64,000 bases of DNA from Anthropogastromicrobium chipingensis_A (lineage in GTDB: Bacteria > Bacillota > Clostridia > Lachnospirales > Lachnospiraceae): positions 33,540 to 97,539 of the forward strand of contig CAVCXB010000002.1 of assembly GCA_963605535.1 (NCBI GenBank). The letters run 5' to 3'. Positions within the stretch are counted from its first letter, which is position 1, and each line of letters starts with the position of its first letter. A program made the position numbers and the translations under genes. Under the pieces are notes generated by a model. The model searched no databases, was not told the origin of the DNA, and worked only from the letters and a program-made list of their open reading frames with translations. Shown piece after piece: positions 18,396 through 27,180 of the stretch.

Positions 18396-19301
18396 ATGGA
18401 AAAACAGAAAAAATCAGGCTTTATTGCACTGGTCGGACGCCCGAACGTAGGAAAGTCCACACTGATGAATCATCTGATCGGACAGAAGATCGCGATCACA
18501 TCAAGAAAGCCACAGACAACAAGAAATCAGATTCGTACCGTTTACACAGACGAGCGTGGTCAGGCCGTTTTTCTGGATACGCCGGGCATCCATAAGGCGC
18601 AGAATCGTCTGGGAACGTATATGGTAGAGGTTGCGCAGAAGACCTTCTCACAGGCCGATATTGTTATGTGGCTTGTTGAGCCGACTACCTTTATCGGAAG
18701 AGGCGAGCAGGAGATTGCAAAGAAGCTGCGCCAGTTAAAGTGTCCGGTCTTTCTGATTGTCAACAAAACCGATACCGTAAAGAAGGAAGCCGTGGCAGAG
18801 TGTATCAAAGCATATCGCCAGATCGTGGATTTTGATGAAGTCGTAGCCGTTTCTGCCCTTCGAAGTGTCAACACGGATATGCTGCTGGACACGGTATTTC
18901 GTTATCTGCCATATGGCCCGATGTATTACGATGAGGATACCGTCACCGATCAGCCGATGCGCCAGATCGCAGCCGAGATGATTCGTGAGAAGGCACTCAG
19001 ACGTCTTCAGGAGGAGATTCCACACGGTATCGCTGTCACAATCGAGACGATGAAAGAGCGTCCGGACGGTTCTGTGATGGACATCGAGGCCTCTATCATC
19101 TGTGAGCGCGAGTCTCATAAGGGAATCATCATCGGAAAGGGCGGCTCGATGTTAAAGGCCATCGGAAGCGATGCGCGCCGCGATATCGAGGATATGCTGG
19201 AGATGAAGGTTAATTTAAAGCTGTTTGTTAAGGTGCGTAAGGATTGGCGGGACAGTGATCTTTATATGAAGAATTTCGGTTATCACGAGGACGAGCAGTA
19301 A
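18396..19301 (+). CDS. era: GTPase Era
   Basis: Era is an essential GTPase that binds the 3' end of 16S rRNA during 30S assembly. The 301 residues show G1 GRPNVGKSTL, G3 DTPGIH, G4 NKTD, and a C-terminal KH domain with IIIGKGGSMLKAIG. AGAGGA precedes the ATG. It is followed 24 bp later by recO, the usual neighbour. Confidence 0.97.
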   Translation: MEKQKKSGFIALVGRPNVGKSTLMNHLIGQKIAITSRKPQTTRNQIRTVYTDERGQAVFLDTPGIHKAQNRLGTYMVEVAQKTFSQADIVMWLVEPTTFIGRGEQEIAKKLRQLKCPVFLIVNKTDTVKKEAVAECIKAYRQIVDFDEVVAVSALRSVNTDMLLDTVFRYLPYGPMYYDEDTVTDQPMRQIAAEMIREKALRRLQEEIPHGIAVTIETMKERPDGSVMDIEASIICERESHKGIIIGKGGSMLKAIGSDARRDIEDMLEMKVNLKLFVKVRKDWRDSDLYMKNFGYHEDEQ

Positions 19302-19325
19302 GCAAAATCAGGGAAAGGAAAACGA

Positions 19326-20102
19326 ATGGATACAGTAACGGTGAGCGGAATGGTACTGTCTGCCATGCCAATCGGCGAATATGACAGGCGAATTGTGCTT
19401 CTGACGACGGATTTGGGGCGCATCAGTGCATTTGTGCGGGGCGCGAGACGTCCAAACAGCTCCCTGCTTGCCGCGGCGCGTCCATTTTCGATGGGAGAAT
19501 TTTCGCTGCATGCGGGCCGGGACTCGTATACAGTGCAGTCTGCTTCGATAAAGGAATATTTCGAGGCAATCAATGCTGATGTTACAAAGATGGCCTACGG
19601 CTGCTATTTTCTGGAGGCGGCAGGCTTTGTCTCGGAGGAAAATGATGATGCAAAGGAATTGCTAAATCTGCTCTATTTTTCCTTAAAGGCGCTGGAAAAA
19701 CAGGCCATTCCGGATGAACTGGTGCGTCTGATCTACGAGATTCGCCTGTTTACTGTGATGGGTGTGTATCCACAAGTATTTGAGTGCAGAACTTGCGGCA
19801 GCAGACTTACGAAGGGCTGGCTGTCTGTAGAGCGTGGAAATTGCATCTGCGAGGGCTGTGCGAATGCAAAGCGTGATACACAGACATATCAGCGTGTCTA
19901 TTTGGATGCGTCTGCTATGTATACGCTTCAGTATATTCTGACGGCGCCGCTTGGAAAGCTGTATACCTTCTGCGTGGAAAAGCCGGTGCAGCAGACGCTT
20001 TATGAGTTGACGGCAAAATGGTGCAAGCGATATCTGCCGAGAGAGTTTAAATCATTAACAGTGTTGGAAGAAATGCGAAGGTTTGAAGGCACGGCATTGT
20101 GA
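19326..20102 (+). CDS. recO: DNA repair protein RecO
   Basis: RecO anneals SSB-coated single strands and helps load RecA in the RecFOR pathway. The 258 residues begin with the OB fold (VSGMVLSAMPIGEYDRRIVLLT) and contain the zinc-binding set CRTCGSR...CICEGC near residues 155-180. Length and the era-recO order are typical. GGGAAAGGAAAA precedes the ATG. A 20163 promoter lies downstream, so the next gene may be independent. Confidence 0.95.
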   Translation: MDTVTVSGMVLSAMPIGEYDRRIVLLTTDLGRISAFVRGARRPNSSLLAAARPFSMGEFSLHAGRDSYTVQSASIKEYFEAINADVTKMAYGCYFLEAAGFVSEENDDAKELLNLLYFSLKALEKQAIPDELVRLIYEIRLFTVMGVYPQVFECRTCGSRLTKGWLSVERGNCICEGCANAKRDTQTYQRVYLDASAMYTLQYILTAPLGKLYTFCVEKPVQQTLYELTAKWCKRYLPREFKSLTVLEEMRRFEGTAL

Positions 20103-20162
20103 AACGAGCAGAATGCCGATACTTTTGTAAAGAAATGTTAATGAAATCGGAAGATTTTGTAC

Positions 20163-20191
20163 TTGAAATATTCGCAAAGATACCATAGAAT
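20163..20191 (+). promoter_or_regulatory. Sigma-A-type promoter of the lipoprotein gene
   Basis: TTGAAA (20163-20168), 17-bp spacer, TAGAAT (20186-20191), about 50 bp before the preferred start codon at 20247. Confidence 0.6.
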
Positions 20192-20246
20192 GTATAGAAG
20201 GTAAGTCTCTGCCGAAAAGAGGCAGTAAATGAGAGGAAAGAAACGT

Positions 20247-20930
20247 ATGAGAAACAGGATGATACGGATAAAAAAAGTCAGTCTTATGGCGGGGCTGGTG
20301 GCGGCAGTCAGTCTTGCAGGATGCGGACTATTTACGAAGTCATATGACTTCACAGCGGCTGAAAACAGCATTTACGTGCAGGACAATGCTATGATCCGTG
20401 CTGCCATGATTTCCGACTTTGACAAGGACTATTACAGCATCGATGAGCTTGCTGGCGTTGCGCAGCAGGAAGCATTGTCGTTCAATACAAATCTTTATGG
20501 CTGTAAGTATTATAGCTATGATCAGATGACAGAGGAAGAAAAAGACAGCATTCTTCTTCCAGTATGCTACGAGTCTGCATCTGTGAAGGATCAGAAGGCA
20601 AGTGTCGTGTTCACTTATGCAAATGGCGATACCTATACAGGTTTTAACTCTGCAGAAATCCAGTCAGCAGGTGGCAGCAAGCTTTATACATCACAGCTTG
20701 GCAGCAGCACGATGGCGCTTAGCGGCGAATTTGTCACGAGCGATGGTCAGAAGAACATCAGTGCAGATGAGCTGATGAAGAAAACGGATTATTGTCTGGT
20801 GTATGCGGATTATCCGGTAACGGTATTTGGCGAGCATGACATCGCATATGTCTCCCCGAATGTTACGGTGCTGGCATCGAACTGTGCGCAGATCACCGGA
20901 AATGACGGTGGATATATTATTTTTAAATAA
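20247..20930 (+). CDS. Putative lipoprotein of unknown function
   Basis: A 227-residue exported protein I do not recognise. Positively charged start (MRNRMIRIKK), hydrophobic stretch and lipobox LAGC about 23 residues in predict processing by signal peptidase II and a lipid-anchored Cys. The mature part has no motif I can name; it is rich in Tyr, Ser and Asp and appears to be beta-rich. The ATG at 20247 has GAGAGGAAAG just upstream; an ATG at 20229 would place that site inside the gene. It has its own promoter and sits between recO and glyS. Confidence 0.75.
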   Translation: MRNRMIRIKKVSLMAGLVAAVSLAGCGLFTKSYDFTAAENSIYVQDNAMIRAAMISDFDKDYYSIDELAGVAQQEALSFNTNLYGCKYYSYDQMTEEEKDSILLPVCYESASVKDQKASVVFTYANGDTYTGFNSAEIQSAGGSKLYTSQLGSSTMALSGEFVTSDGQKNISADELMKKTDYCLVYADYPVTVFGEHDIAYVSPNVTVLASNCAQITGNDGGYIIFK

Positions 20931-20937
20931 AACCTGC

Positions 20938-20966
20938 TTGCACTGTATAAAGTAATCTGGTATTAT
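20938..20966 (+). promoter_or_regulatory. Sigma-A-type promoter of glyS
   Basis: TTGCAC (20938-20943), 17-bp spacer, TATTAT (20961-20966). The predicted leader is only about 45 nt, too short for a T-box, although many Firmicute glycyl-tRNA synthetase genes have one. Confidence 0.7.
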
Positions 20967-21015
20967 TAGAGAGATTCACGCGGCGTTTATGCCGCAGAAA
21001 AGAGGAAGAACGATT

Positions 21016-22404
21016 ATGGAAAAGACGTTGGAGAAAATTGTAGCGCTTGCAAAATCCAGAGGTTTCGTATATCCGGGTTCCGAGATCTACGGTGGTCTGG
21101 CAAATACTTGGGATTATGGGAATCTCGGTGTCGAGCTGAAGAACAATGTAAAGAAGGCATGGTGGCAGAAGTTTGTTACCGGCAATCCTTACAATGTAGG
21201 TGTAGACTGTGCGATCCTGATGAACCCGCAGACTTGGGTAGCATCTGGTCATCTGGGCGGTTTCTCCGATCCGTTAATGGACTGTAAATGCTGTCATGAG
21301 CGTTTCCGCGCAGACAAGCTGATTGAGGATTATTATGCAGAGCAGGGCAAAGAGCCAGAGAAGCCAATCGACGGTTGGACCACACAGGAGATGAAGGAAT
21401 TCATCGATGAGAAGAACATCTGCTGCCCAACTTGTGGAAAGCATGATTTTACGGATATTCGTCAGTTTAACCTGATGTTCAAGACCTTCCAGGGTGTTAC
21501 TGAGGATGCAAAGAATACCGTATATCTTCGTCCGGAGACTGCACAGGGTATTTTCGTAAACTTCAAGAATGTTCAGAGAACCTCCCGTAAGAAGCTTCCA
21601 TTTGGTATCGGCCAGATCGGAAAGTCCTTTAGAAATGAGATCACTCCTGGAAACTTTACTTTCCGTACCAGAGAGTTCGAGCAGATGGAGTTAGAGTTCT
21701 TCTGTGAGCCGGGAACTGACCTTGAGTGGTTCCAGTATTGGCGTCAGTATTGTATCGACTGGTTAAAGAGCCTTGGTATTAAGGAAGACGAGATGCGTGC
21801 AAGAGATCATTCTCCGGAGGAACTGTGCTTCTATTCGAAGGGAACAACCGATATTGAGTTCTTATTTCCATTCGGTTGGGGCGAACTGTGGGGTATCGCA
21901 GACCGTACCGATTACGATCTGACCCAGCATCAGAATACATCCGGTGAGGATATGACCTACTTCGATGATGAGAAGAAGGAGCGTTACATCCCGTATGTGA
22001 TCGAGCCATCTCTTGGTGCTGACCGTGTAACACTGGCATTCCTTTGTGCTGCATATGATGAGGAAGAATTAGAGGGCGGCGATGTTCGTACCGTGCTTCA
22101 TTTCCATCCGGCACTGGCTCCAGTTAAGATTGGTGTGCTTCCACTTTCCAAGAAACTCAATGAGGGCGCTATGAAGGTATATGAGCAGTTGATCAAGAAG
22201 TACAACTGTGAGTTTGATGATCGTGGTGCGATCGGAAAGCGTTACAGAAGACAGGATGAGATCGGTACTCCGTTCTGCATCACTTACGACTTTGATTCTC
22301 AGACCGACGGCTGCGTAACCGTACGTGACCGTGATACCATGAAGCAGGAGCGCGTAGCAATTGCAGATCTGAAGGCTTATTTCGAGGACAAGTTTGATTT
22401 CTAA
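21016..22404 (+). CDS. glyS: Glycine--tRNA ligase (single-chain, dimeric type)
   Basis: Class II synthetase charging tRNA-Gly. The 462 residues show motif 2-like FRNEITPGNFTFRTREFEQMELEFF and motif 3-like EPSLGADRVTLAFLCA, with the anticodon-binding domain at the end (ALAPVKIGVLPLSKK). A Cys-containing insert (CKCCHERFRAD...CCPTCGKH, about residues 88-145) probably binds zinc. The ATG at 21016 is preferred because AGAGGAAG (21000-21007) precedes it; an ATG at 20989 is in frame but lacks a site. Symbol follows usage for the single-subunit type (also called glyQS). Confidence 0.95.
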   Translation: MEKTLEKIVALAKSRGFVYPGSEIYGGLANTWDYGNLGVELKNNVKKAWWQKFVTGNPYNVGVDCAILMNPQTWVASGHLGGFSDPLMDCKCCHERFRADKLIEDYYAEQGKEPEKPIDGWTTQEMKEFIDEKNICCPTCGKHDFTDIRQFNLMFKTFQGVTEDAKNTVYLRPETAQGIFVNFKNVQRTSRKKLPFGIGQIGKSFRNEITPGNFTFRTREFEQMELEFFCEPGTDLEWFQYWRQYCIDWLKSLGIKEDEMRARDHSPEELCFYSKGTTDIEFLFPFGWGELWGIADRTDYDLTQHQNTSGEDMTYFDDEKKERYIPYVIEPSLGADRVTLAFLCAAYDEEELEGGDVRTVLHFHPALAPVKIGVLPLSKKLNEGAMKVYEQLIKKYNCEFDDRGAIGKRYRRQDEIGTPFCITYDFDSQTDGCVTVRDRDTMKQERVAIADLKAYFEDKFDF

Positions 22405-22468
22405 GAATAGGTTCGAGGGTTAAGGATACGTTTGAAGTCGAAGCGAACAAAATAATACAAAGTAAATG

Positions 22469-22522
22469 AACACCCAAAGGCGGGTACTACTGATAGAGTC
22501 AGTCTGCCTCTGGGTGTTTTTA
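22469..22522 (+). terminator. Rho-independent terminator after glyS
   Basis: AACACCCAAAGGC (22469-22481) pairs with GCCTCTGGGTGTT (22506-22518) with one mismatch, followed by a T-run. A short open frame that crosses it is not a gene. Confidence 0.88.
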
Positions 22523-22866
22523 AATACCCTTTTTTCCTATGTGCAATGTGAACGGAAGAAAAAGCGAAAAATCAGCACTTTGACACTTTATCAGAATGCA
22601 TTATATAAATACACAAAAACATCACAAAAAATTTATTTTATTTTTGAAAAAGAGGTATTGACGTAATTTAATTCATGTAGTACCATGTACATGTCGGTTT
22701 TTTTGACCGGTTTTGATTGACCTCCCGATTGACAGCATAGTTTTGACATCCTTAGGTTTCGGGTTGGTAATATAGATCAGAGTGAAAATCAGTATTCACT
22801 CCGATATCCGGGAACAGCGCCGGGTATCGCAAAGAGTCGCCCAGAGCGGCAGATTGAGAGGTCATA
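22523..22866 (+). promoter_or_regulatory. gdhA control region with extended -10 promoter and leader hairpin
   Basis: 344 bp without a gene. A candidate promoter has TTGACA (22743-22748), a long 19-bp spacer and TAATAT (22768-22773) with an extended TGG just before it. The leader holds a 10-bp hairpin CGATATCCGG (22802-22811) with CCGGGTATCG (22820-22829). Further upstream are a perfect palindrome CATGTACATG (22684-22693) and a CGGT...ACCG pair, possible operator sites. The rest is AT-rich. I recognise no known riboswitch. Confidence 0.5.
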
Positions 22867-24201
22867 ATGTCTTACGTAGATGAAGTGCTGCAGTTAGTTG
22901 CAGAAAAGAACCCTGGAGAAAAGGAGTTTCAGCAGGCAGTTAAGGAAGTTCTTGATTCTCTTCGTCCGGTAATCGAGGCAAATGAGGAGCAGTACCGCAA
23001 GGATGCGCTGCTTGAGAGAATGACAGAGCCAGAGCGTATCATTACATTCCGTGTACCGTGGGTAGATGACAATGGACAGGCACACGTAAATAGAGGATTC
23101 CGTGTACAGTTTAACAGTGCAATCGGACCATACAAGGGCGGTCTTCGTCTTCATCCATCTGTAAATCTGGGTATTATTAAGTTTCTTGGATTTGAGCAGA
23201 CCTTTAAGAATTCCCTGACCGGTCTTCCGATCGGCGGTGGCAAGGGTGGTTCTGATTTCGACCCGAAGGGTAAGTCTGATCGTGAGATCATGAGATTCTG
23301 CCAGAGTTTCATGACAGAGCTGTATCGTCACATTGGCGCAGATACGGATGTACCAGCTGGTGATATCGGTGTAGGCGGAAGAGAGATCGGTTATCTGTAT
23401 GGACAGTATAAGAGACTGACTGGTCTGTATGAGGGTGTTTTAACTGGTAAGGGACTGACCTATGGTGGTTCTCTTGCAAGAACAGAGGCTACAGGTTATG
23501 GCCTGGTATACATGGTTCGTGAGATGCTGTTAAATGCAGGTATGACCATGGAAGGAAAGACAGTTGCCGTTTCTGGTTCCGGTAACGTTGCAATCTACAC
23601 CACTGAGAAGGCTCAGCAGTACGGTATGAAGGTTGTTACCTTAAGTGATTCCAATGGTTGGGTTTACGATCCAAACGGCATCGATCTGGATCTGGTAAAG
23701 CAGATCAAGGAAGTTCGTCGTGGAAGAATCAAGGAGTACGCAGAGGCTAAGCCAGGTGTTGAGTATCATGAGGGTAAGGGTGTATGGAGTGTTAAGTGTG
23801 ATATCGCTCTTCCATGCGCAACTCAGAACGAGCTGGATCTTGAGGATGCAAAGCAGTTAAAGGCAAACGGATGCTTCTTAGTAGCAGAGGGCGCTAACAT
23901 GCCATCCACCAGAGAGGCTACCGACTTCTTCTTAGAGAGTGGTATGATGTTCATGCCAGGAAAGGCAGCAAACGCAGGTGGTGTTGCTACTTCCGCACTT
24001 GAGATGAGCCAGAACAGCGAGAGACTTTCCTGGACATTCGAGGAAGTTGATGAGAAGCTGCACAACATCATGATCAACATCTTCAAGAAGGTTGATGAGG
24101 CAGCTAAGAAGTACGGCTACGAAGGAAACTATGTAATGGGTGCAAACATTGCAGGTTTTGAGAAGGTCGTAGATGCTATGAACGCTCAGGGTATTGTTTA
24201 A
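22867..24201 (+). CDS. gdhA: NADP-type glutamate dehydrogenase
   Basis: Makes glutamate from 2-oxoglutarate and ammonia with reduced nicotinamide cofactor. The 444 residues match the hexameric bacterial class: RVQFNSAIGPYKGGLRLHPSVN, catalytic-lysine region LPIGGGKGGSDFDPKGKSD, and the Rossmann domain KTVAVSGSGNVAIYTTEKA. GAGAGG precedes the ATG. It is monocistronic, with its own leader and terminator; codon use appears strongly biased, suggesting high expression. Confidence 0.96.
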   Translation: MSYVDEVLQLVAEKNPGEKEFQQAVKEVLDSLRPVIEANEEQYRKDALLERMTEPERIITFRVPWVDDNGQAHVNRGFRVQFNSAIGPYKGGLRLHPSVNLGIIKFLGFEQTFKNSLTGLPIGGGKGGSDFDPKGKSDREIMRFCQSFMTELYRHIGADTDVPAGDIGVGGREIGYLYGQYKRLTGLYEGVLTGKGLTYGGSLARTEATGYGLVYMVREMLLNAGMTMEGKTVAVSGSGNVAIYTTEKAQQYGMKVVTLSDSNGWVYDPNGIDLDLVKQIKEVRRGRIKEYAEAKPGVEYHEGKGVWSVKCDIALPCATQNELDLEDAKQLKANGCFLVAEGANMPSTREATDFFLESGMMFMPGKAANAGGVATSALEMSQNSERLSWTFEEVDEKLHNIMINIFKKVDEAAKKYGYEGNYVMGANIAGFEKVVDAMNAQGIV

Positions 24202-24259
24202 TTTAAAGTATCAACGGAGTTGTTTATTAAGACGGTAAGCAGATGAGTACATCAATAGA

Positions 24260-24290
24260 GGTGCCGGGCAGAAATGTCCGGTGCCTTTTC
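24260..24290 (+). terminator. Rho-independent terminator after gdhA
   Basis: GGTGCCGGGC (24260-24269) pairs with GTCCGGTGCC (24276-24285), using G-T wobbles, loop AGAAAT, then TTTT. Confidence 0.82.
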
Positions 24291-24313
24291 ACGTTAAAAA
24301 ATAAGAAAATTTC

Positions 24314-24342
24314 TTGTAAAATTTAGGACTGTGATTTATAAT
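24314..24342 (+). promoter_or_regulatory. Sigma-A-type promoter upstream of capA
   Basis: TTGTAA (24314-24319), 17-bp spacer, perfect TATAAT (24337-24342). It implies a leader of about 220 nt before the capA start at 24571. Confidence 0.7.
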
Positions 24343-24344
24343 GT

Positions 24345-24548
24345 GATAAGATACAGGGGAAGAAAATCAGAAGACTCTCCGTGCTTGCACAGGAAGGATT
24401 CTGATTTTATGACCCGCCCAAAACATGAGGAAGCAGCCCGAAGGGCGAATTCCGAATGCTTTTAGGATTTCGAGAGTACGAAGTACGGAGAAATCCGTGG
24501 TATCTTATCAGGATACAGGGAAGCCCCGTGGTATCTGATCAGGACATA
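24345..24548 (+). promoter_or_regulatory. Structured, unassigned capA leader
   Basis: Several strong pairings: AAAATCAGAA (24363-24372) with TTCTGATTTT (24399-24408), perfect 10 bp; GCCC-GAA-GGGC (24436-24446); GGATTTC (24465-24471) with GAAATCC (24490-24496) enclosing GTAC-GAA-GTAC. A long-range pairing GATAAGATAC (24345-24354) with GTATCTTATC (24500-24509) would close the set, but the predicted transcription start falls inside its first arm. The 3' end has a direct repeat, CCGTGGTATCT at 24495 and again at 24526. I cannot match it to a known riboswitch class. Confidence 0.5.
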
Positions 24549-24570
24549 GAATGGAAAGGAAAAAGTAAGA

Positions 24571-25965
24571 ATGAGTAAGTCCCGCAAGAAAAAGAAGGAA
24601 AAAAAGAATTCCTTTAAGCTATTATATATGATACTGGGAATTGAAATGCTGGTGACGGTAGCGGTAATCGGCTATATGGGTTATCACTACGGAAGTATTT
24701 TATTATCTGGTTTTAAAAGTGCAAGAGCAAATACAAGCACAGATACACAGAATCCGGTGCAGGATCCGGGATATCCGATTGATGTAGATGCGCAGGCATC
24801 CACAAAGCAGGCTCAGGCAGAGACTGAGGCTACTACCGAGGAAGTATTTAAGCCAACAAGTGCAACACTTGTTGCAGTAGGTGACAATCTGATGCATCGT
24901 TCTTGTACGCTCAGTGCACAGAAGGCAGACGGGACATACGATTTTACCAATCATTTTGCCAATATGGCAAGCATTTTTCAGGCAGCAGATCTGGCCGTAC
25001 TCAGCCAGGATACGGTACTTGGCGGAAGTGCGCTGGGTGCTACCTCAACTGAGACCGGTATCTTTAATACAGCAGTCGAGCTGGCTGACAGTATCCGCGA
25101 TGCGGGTATCAATGTTGTGTTAGCAGCAAACAACCATATCATGGACGAAGGCCGCGATGGTCTGAATACGATGATGAGTTATTTTAGCACAAACTGCCCG
25201 GATGTGACACTTCTTGGTGTAAACAGTTCCAGGGAGGCAAAGGATGTTCCAGTCTATGTCGAGGCAAATAATATTAAGATTGCAATGATCAACTATAGCT
25301 ATGGTTCTAACCAGACAGCAGATCTGGATGGAAGTCCGTACCTGTTAAATGAATACGATGAGAGCTGGCTGTCTGATATTTTAAAGCAGGCACGTGAGGA
25401 GGCTGATTTTATCATCGCATTCCCATTCTGGGGTGAGCAAAACAGCATGGATTACACCGAAGAGCAGGAAAAACAGGCACAGTTTCTCGCAAACAATGGT
25501 GTGGATCTGATCATCGGTTCTTATCCGCATGTAGTTGAGCCTGTCAAGTGGGTGACAGCAGAAAATGGTGATCGCACACTGGTTTATTATTCGCTTGGCA
25601 ATTTCCAGTCCATTCAGAATACACTGGAAAATATGCTCGGAGGTCAGGCAAATGTGACGATCAAAAAGGATGAGAACGGTACCTATATTTCCGACTATTC
25701 TCTTGATTTTGTCGTAACGCACTATGAGCAGAGAGAGTCAAGTGAGTATTATGATATTGTTACAACGTATCCGCTGTCTGATTACACAAATGATCTGGCA
25801 TCTCGTCACGGCATGGCAGTGTCCGACAATGACAGTTTTAATTTGGCATCCCTTCAGGGATTAAGCAGTCAGATTCTGTCAAAGTGTGACTTGGGTGAGA
25901 CAAACGCACCAACTGCATCAGACGAAGCGGCAGCAAATGGAGAAAATGAAATTGAGGACAACTAA
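24571..25965 (+). CDS. CapA family protein (poly-gamma-glutamate synthesis-like)
   Basis: A 464-residue membrane-anchored protein of the CapA/PgsA family, a calcineurin-like metallophosphatase fold linked to capsule or exopolymer synthesis. A lysine-rich start and one membrane segment (about residues 16-38) are followed by a Thr/Glu/Ala-rich linker and then the domain with LVAVGDNLMHRS, AANNHIMDEGRDG and IIGSYPHVVEPV. The catalytic-core HWG of many homologues reads FWGEQNS. No capBC genes are nearby, so the substrate is unknown. GGAAAGG precedes the ATG. Confidence 0.9.
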   Translation: MSKSRKKKKEKKNSFKLLYMILGIEMLVTVAVIGYMGYHYGSILLSGFKSARANTSTDTQNPVQDPGYPIDVDAQASTKQAQAETEATTEEVFKPTSATLVAVGDNLMHRSCTLSAQKADGTYDFTNHFANMASIFQAADLAVLSQDTVLGGSALGATSTETGIFNTAVELADSIRDAGINVVLAANNHIMDEGRDGLNTMMSYFSTNCPDVTLLGVNSSREAKDVPVYVEANNIKIAMINYSYGSNQTADLDGSPYLLNEYDESWLSDILKQAREEADFIIAFPFWGEQNSMDYTEEQEKQAQFLANNGVDLIIGSYPHVVEPVKWVTAENGDRTLVYYSLGNFQSIQNTLENMLGGQANVTIKKDENGTYISDYSLDFVVTHYEQRESSEYYDIVTTYPLSDYTNDLASRHGMAVSDNDSFNLASLQGLSSQILSKCDLGETNAPTASDEAAANGENEIEDN

Positions 25966-27127
25966 GACAAAAAATGCAAATAAGTGTGCAGCGGCCGGTA
26001 TGTGCGGCGGCTGCACTTATATTAACGGAAGCTATGAAAAACAGCTCAAAGAAAAAGAGCAGTATGTGAAGAACCAGTTAAAGGGAGTCTGTCCGGTAAA
26101 TCCCATCATCGGAATGGAGGAGCCATATCACTACCGCAACAAGGTGACAGCAACCTTTTCTTATAAGAAAGGAGAGATCCTTTCCGGAATCTACGAGGAG
26201 GGCAGCCACAGTGTAGTACCGGTGGATTCGTGCCTGCTAGAGGATCAGACAGCGGATCAGATCATCTGTGACATCAGAGGACTACTCAAGTCCTTTAAGG
26301 TAACAATCTACAGTGAGCGCACACGCTATGGTCTGCTGCGCCATGTAATGATTCGACGTGGCTTTACGACAGGTGAGGTGCTAGTCATTCTTGTTGTGAC
26401 ATCACCGGTATTCCCGTCCAAAAATAACTTCGTAAAGGCATTAAGAAAGCTGCATCCAGAGATCACAAGTGTTGTGTTAAATATCAACGATCGTATAACT
26501 AGCATGGTGCTGGGCGAGCGAAATGTTGTTCTGTACGGAAAGGGCTATATTGAAGATGTGCTCTGCGGAAATCGTTTCCGCATCTCGGCACAGTCGTTCT
26601 ATCAGGTCAATCCAGTGCAGACACAGAAGCTGTACGAAAAGGCAGTTGAGCTGGCAAATCTCACTGGAGAGGAGATTGCGATTGATGCTTACTGTGGAAT
26701 CGGAACCATCGGAATGACGGCATCATCCAAGGCAAAAACAGTGCTTGGAATTGAACTAAATCCACTTGCGGTAAAGGATGCGATTGCGAATGCAAAGGCA
26801 AATCATGTAACGAATATTCATTTTCTTCAGGGCGATGCCGGAGAGCAGATGACGCAGATGGCCGAGGAAGGCAGCCACGCCGATGTGGTCTTTATGGATC
26901 CGCCGAGAAGTGGAAGCAGCGAGGCGTTTATGGATTCCGTAGCAATTCTTACACCGAAACGCATTGTATATGTTTCGTGCAATCCGCAAACATTAGCAAG
27001 GGATCTAAAATACCTTGCAAAGAAGGGCTATCACGCAAAGCAGGCGACACCAGTTGACATGTTCCCGTGGACAAAGGCAGAGCATGTGGAGACGGTCTGT
27101 CTGCTGGAGAAAGGAAATAAGCGATAA
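25946..27127 (+). CDS. RlmD-type 23S rRNA (uracil-C5)-methyltransferase
   Basis: A RumA/RlmCD/TrmA-class m5U methyltransferase. The Cys cluster CAAAGMCGGCTY at the start binds a 4Fe-4S centre; SAM site AIDAYCGIGTIGM; FMDPPRSG; and the catalytic Cys in VSCNPQTLARDL. There is no room for the N-terminal TRAM domain found in RumA. The start is uncertain: in-frame ATGs at 25937 and 25946 and a TTG at 25952 all lie inside the end of capA, near a GGAG at 25939-25942, and a GTG at 25886 is also possible. The overlap suggests coupling to capA. The target (U747/U1939 type) is not resolvable. Confidence 0.88.
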   Translation: MKLRTTKTKNANKCAAAGMCGGCTYINGSYEKQLKEKEQYVKNQLKGVCPVNPIIGMEEPYHYRNKVTATFSYKKGEILSGIYEEGSHSVVPVDSCLLEDQTADQIICDIRGLLKSFKVTIYSERTRYGLLRHVMIRRGFTTGEVLVILVVTSPVFPSKNNFVKALRKLHPEITSVVLNINDRITSMVLGERNVVLYGKGYIEDVLCGNRFRISAQSFYQVNPVQTQKLYEKAVELANLTGEEIAIDAYCGIGTIGMTASSKAKTVLGIELNPLAVKDAIANAKANHVTNIHFLQGDAGEQMTQMAEEGSHADVVFMDPPRSGSSEAFMDSVAILTPKRIVYVSCNPQTLARDLKYLAKKGYHAKQATPVDMFPWTKAEHVETVCLLEKGNKR

Positions 27128-27180
27128 GCAGCCATAAGACAATTTCAAAATGATCAATTTATAAAGAAGGGACATTGGCG

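Noticed and set aside
20938..21015. T-box riboswitch before glyS (and trpS at 39314-39377)
   Set aside because: The leaders are only about 45-70 nt and contain no T-box sequence or specifier stem.
22466..22666. 66-codon open frame after glyS
   Set aside because: It starts in the terminator hairpin and runs through AT-rich spacer; no ribosome site.
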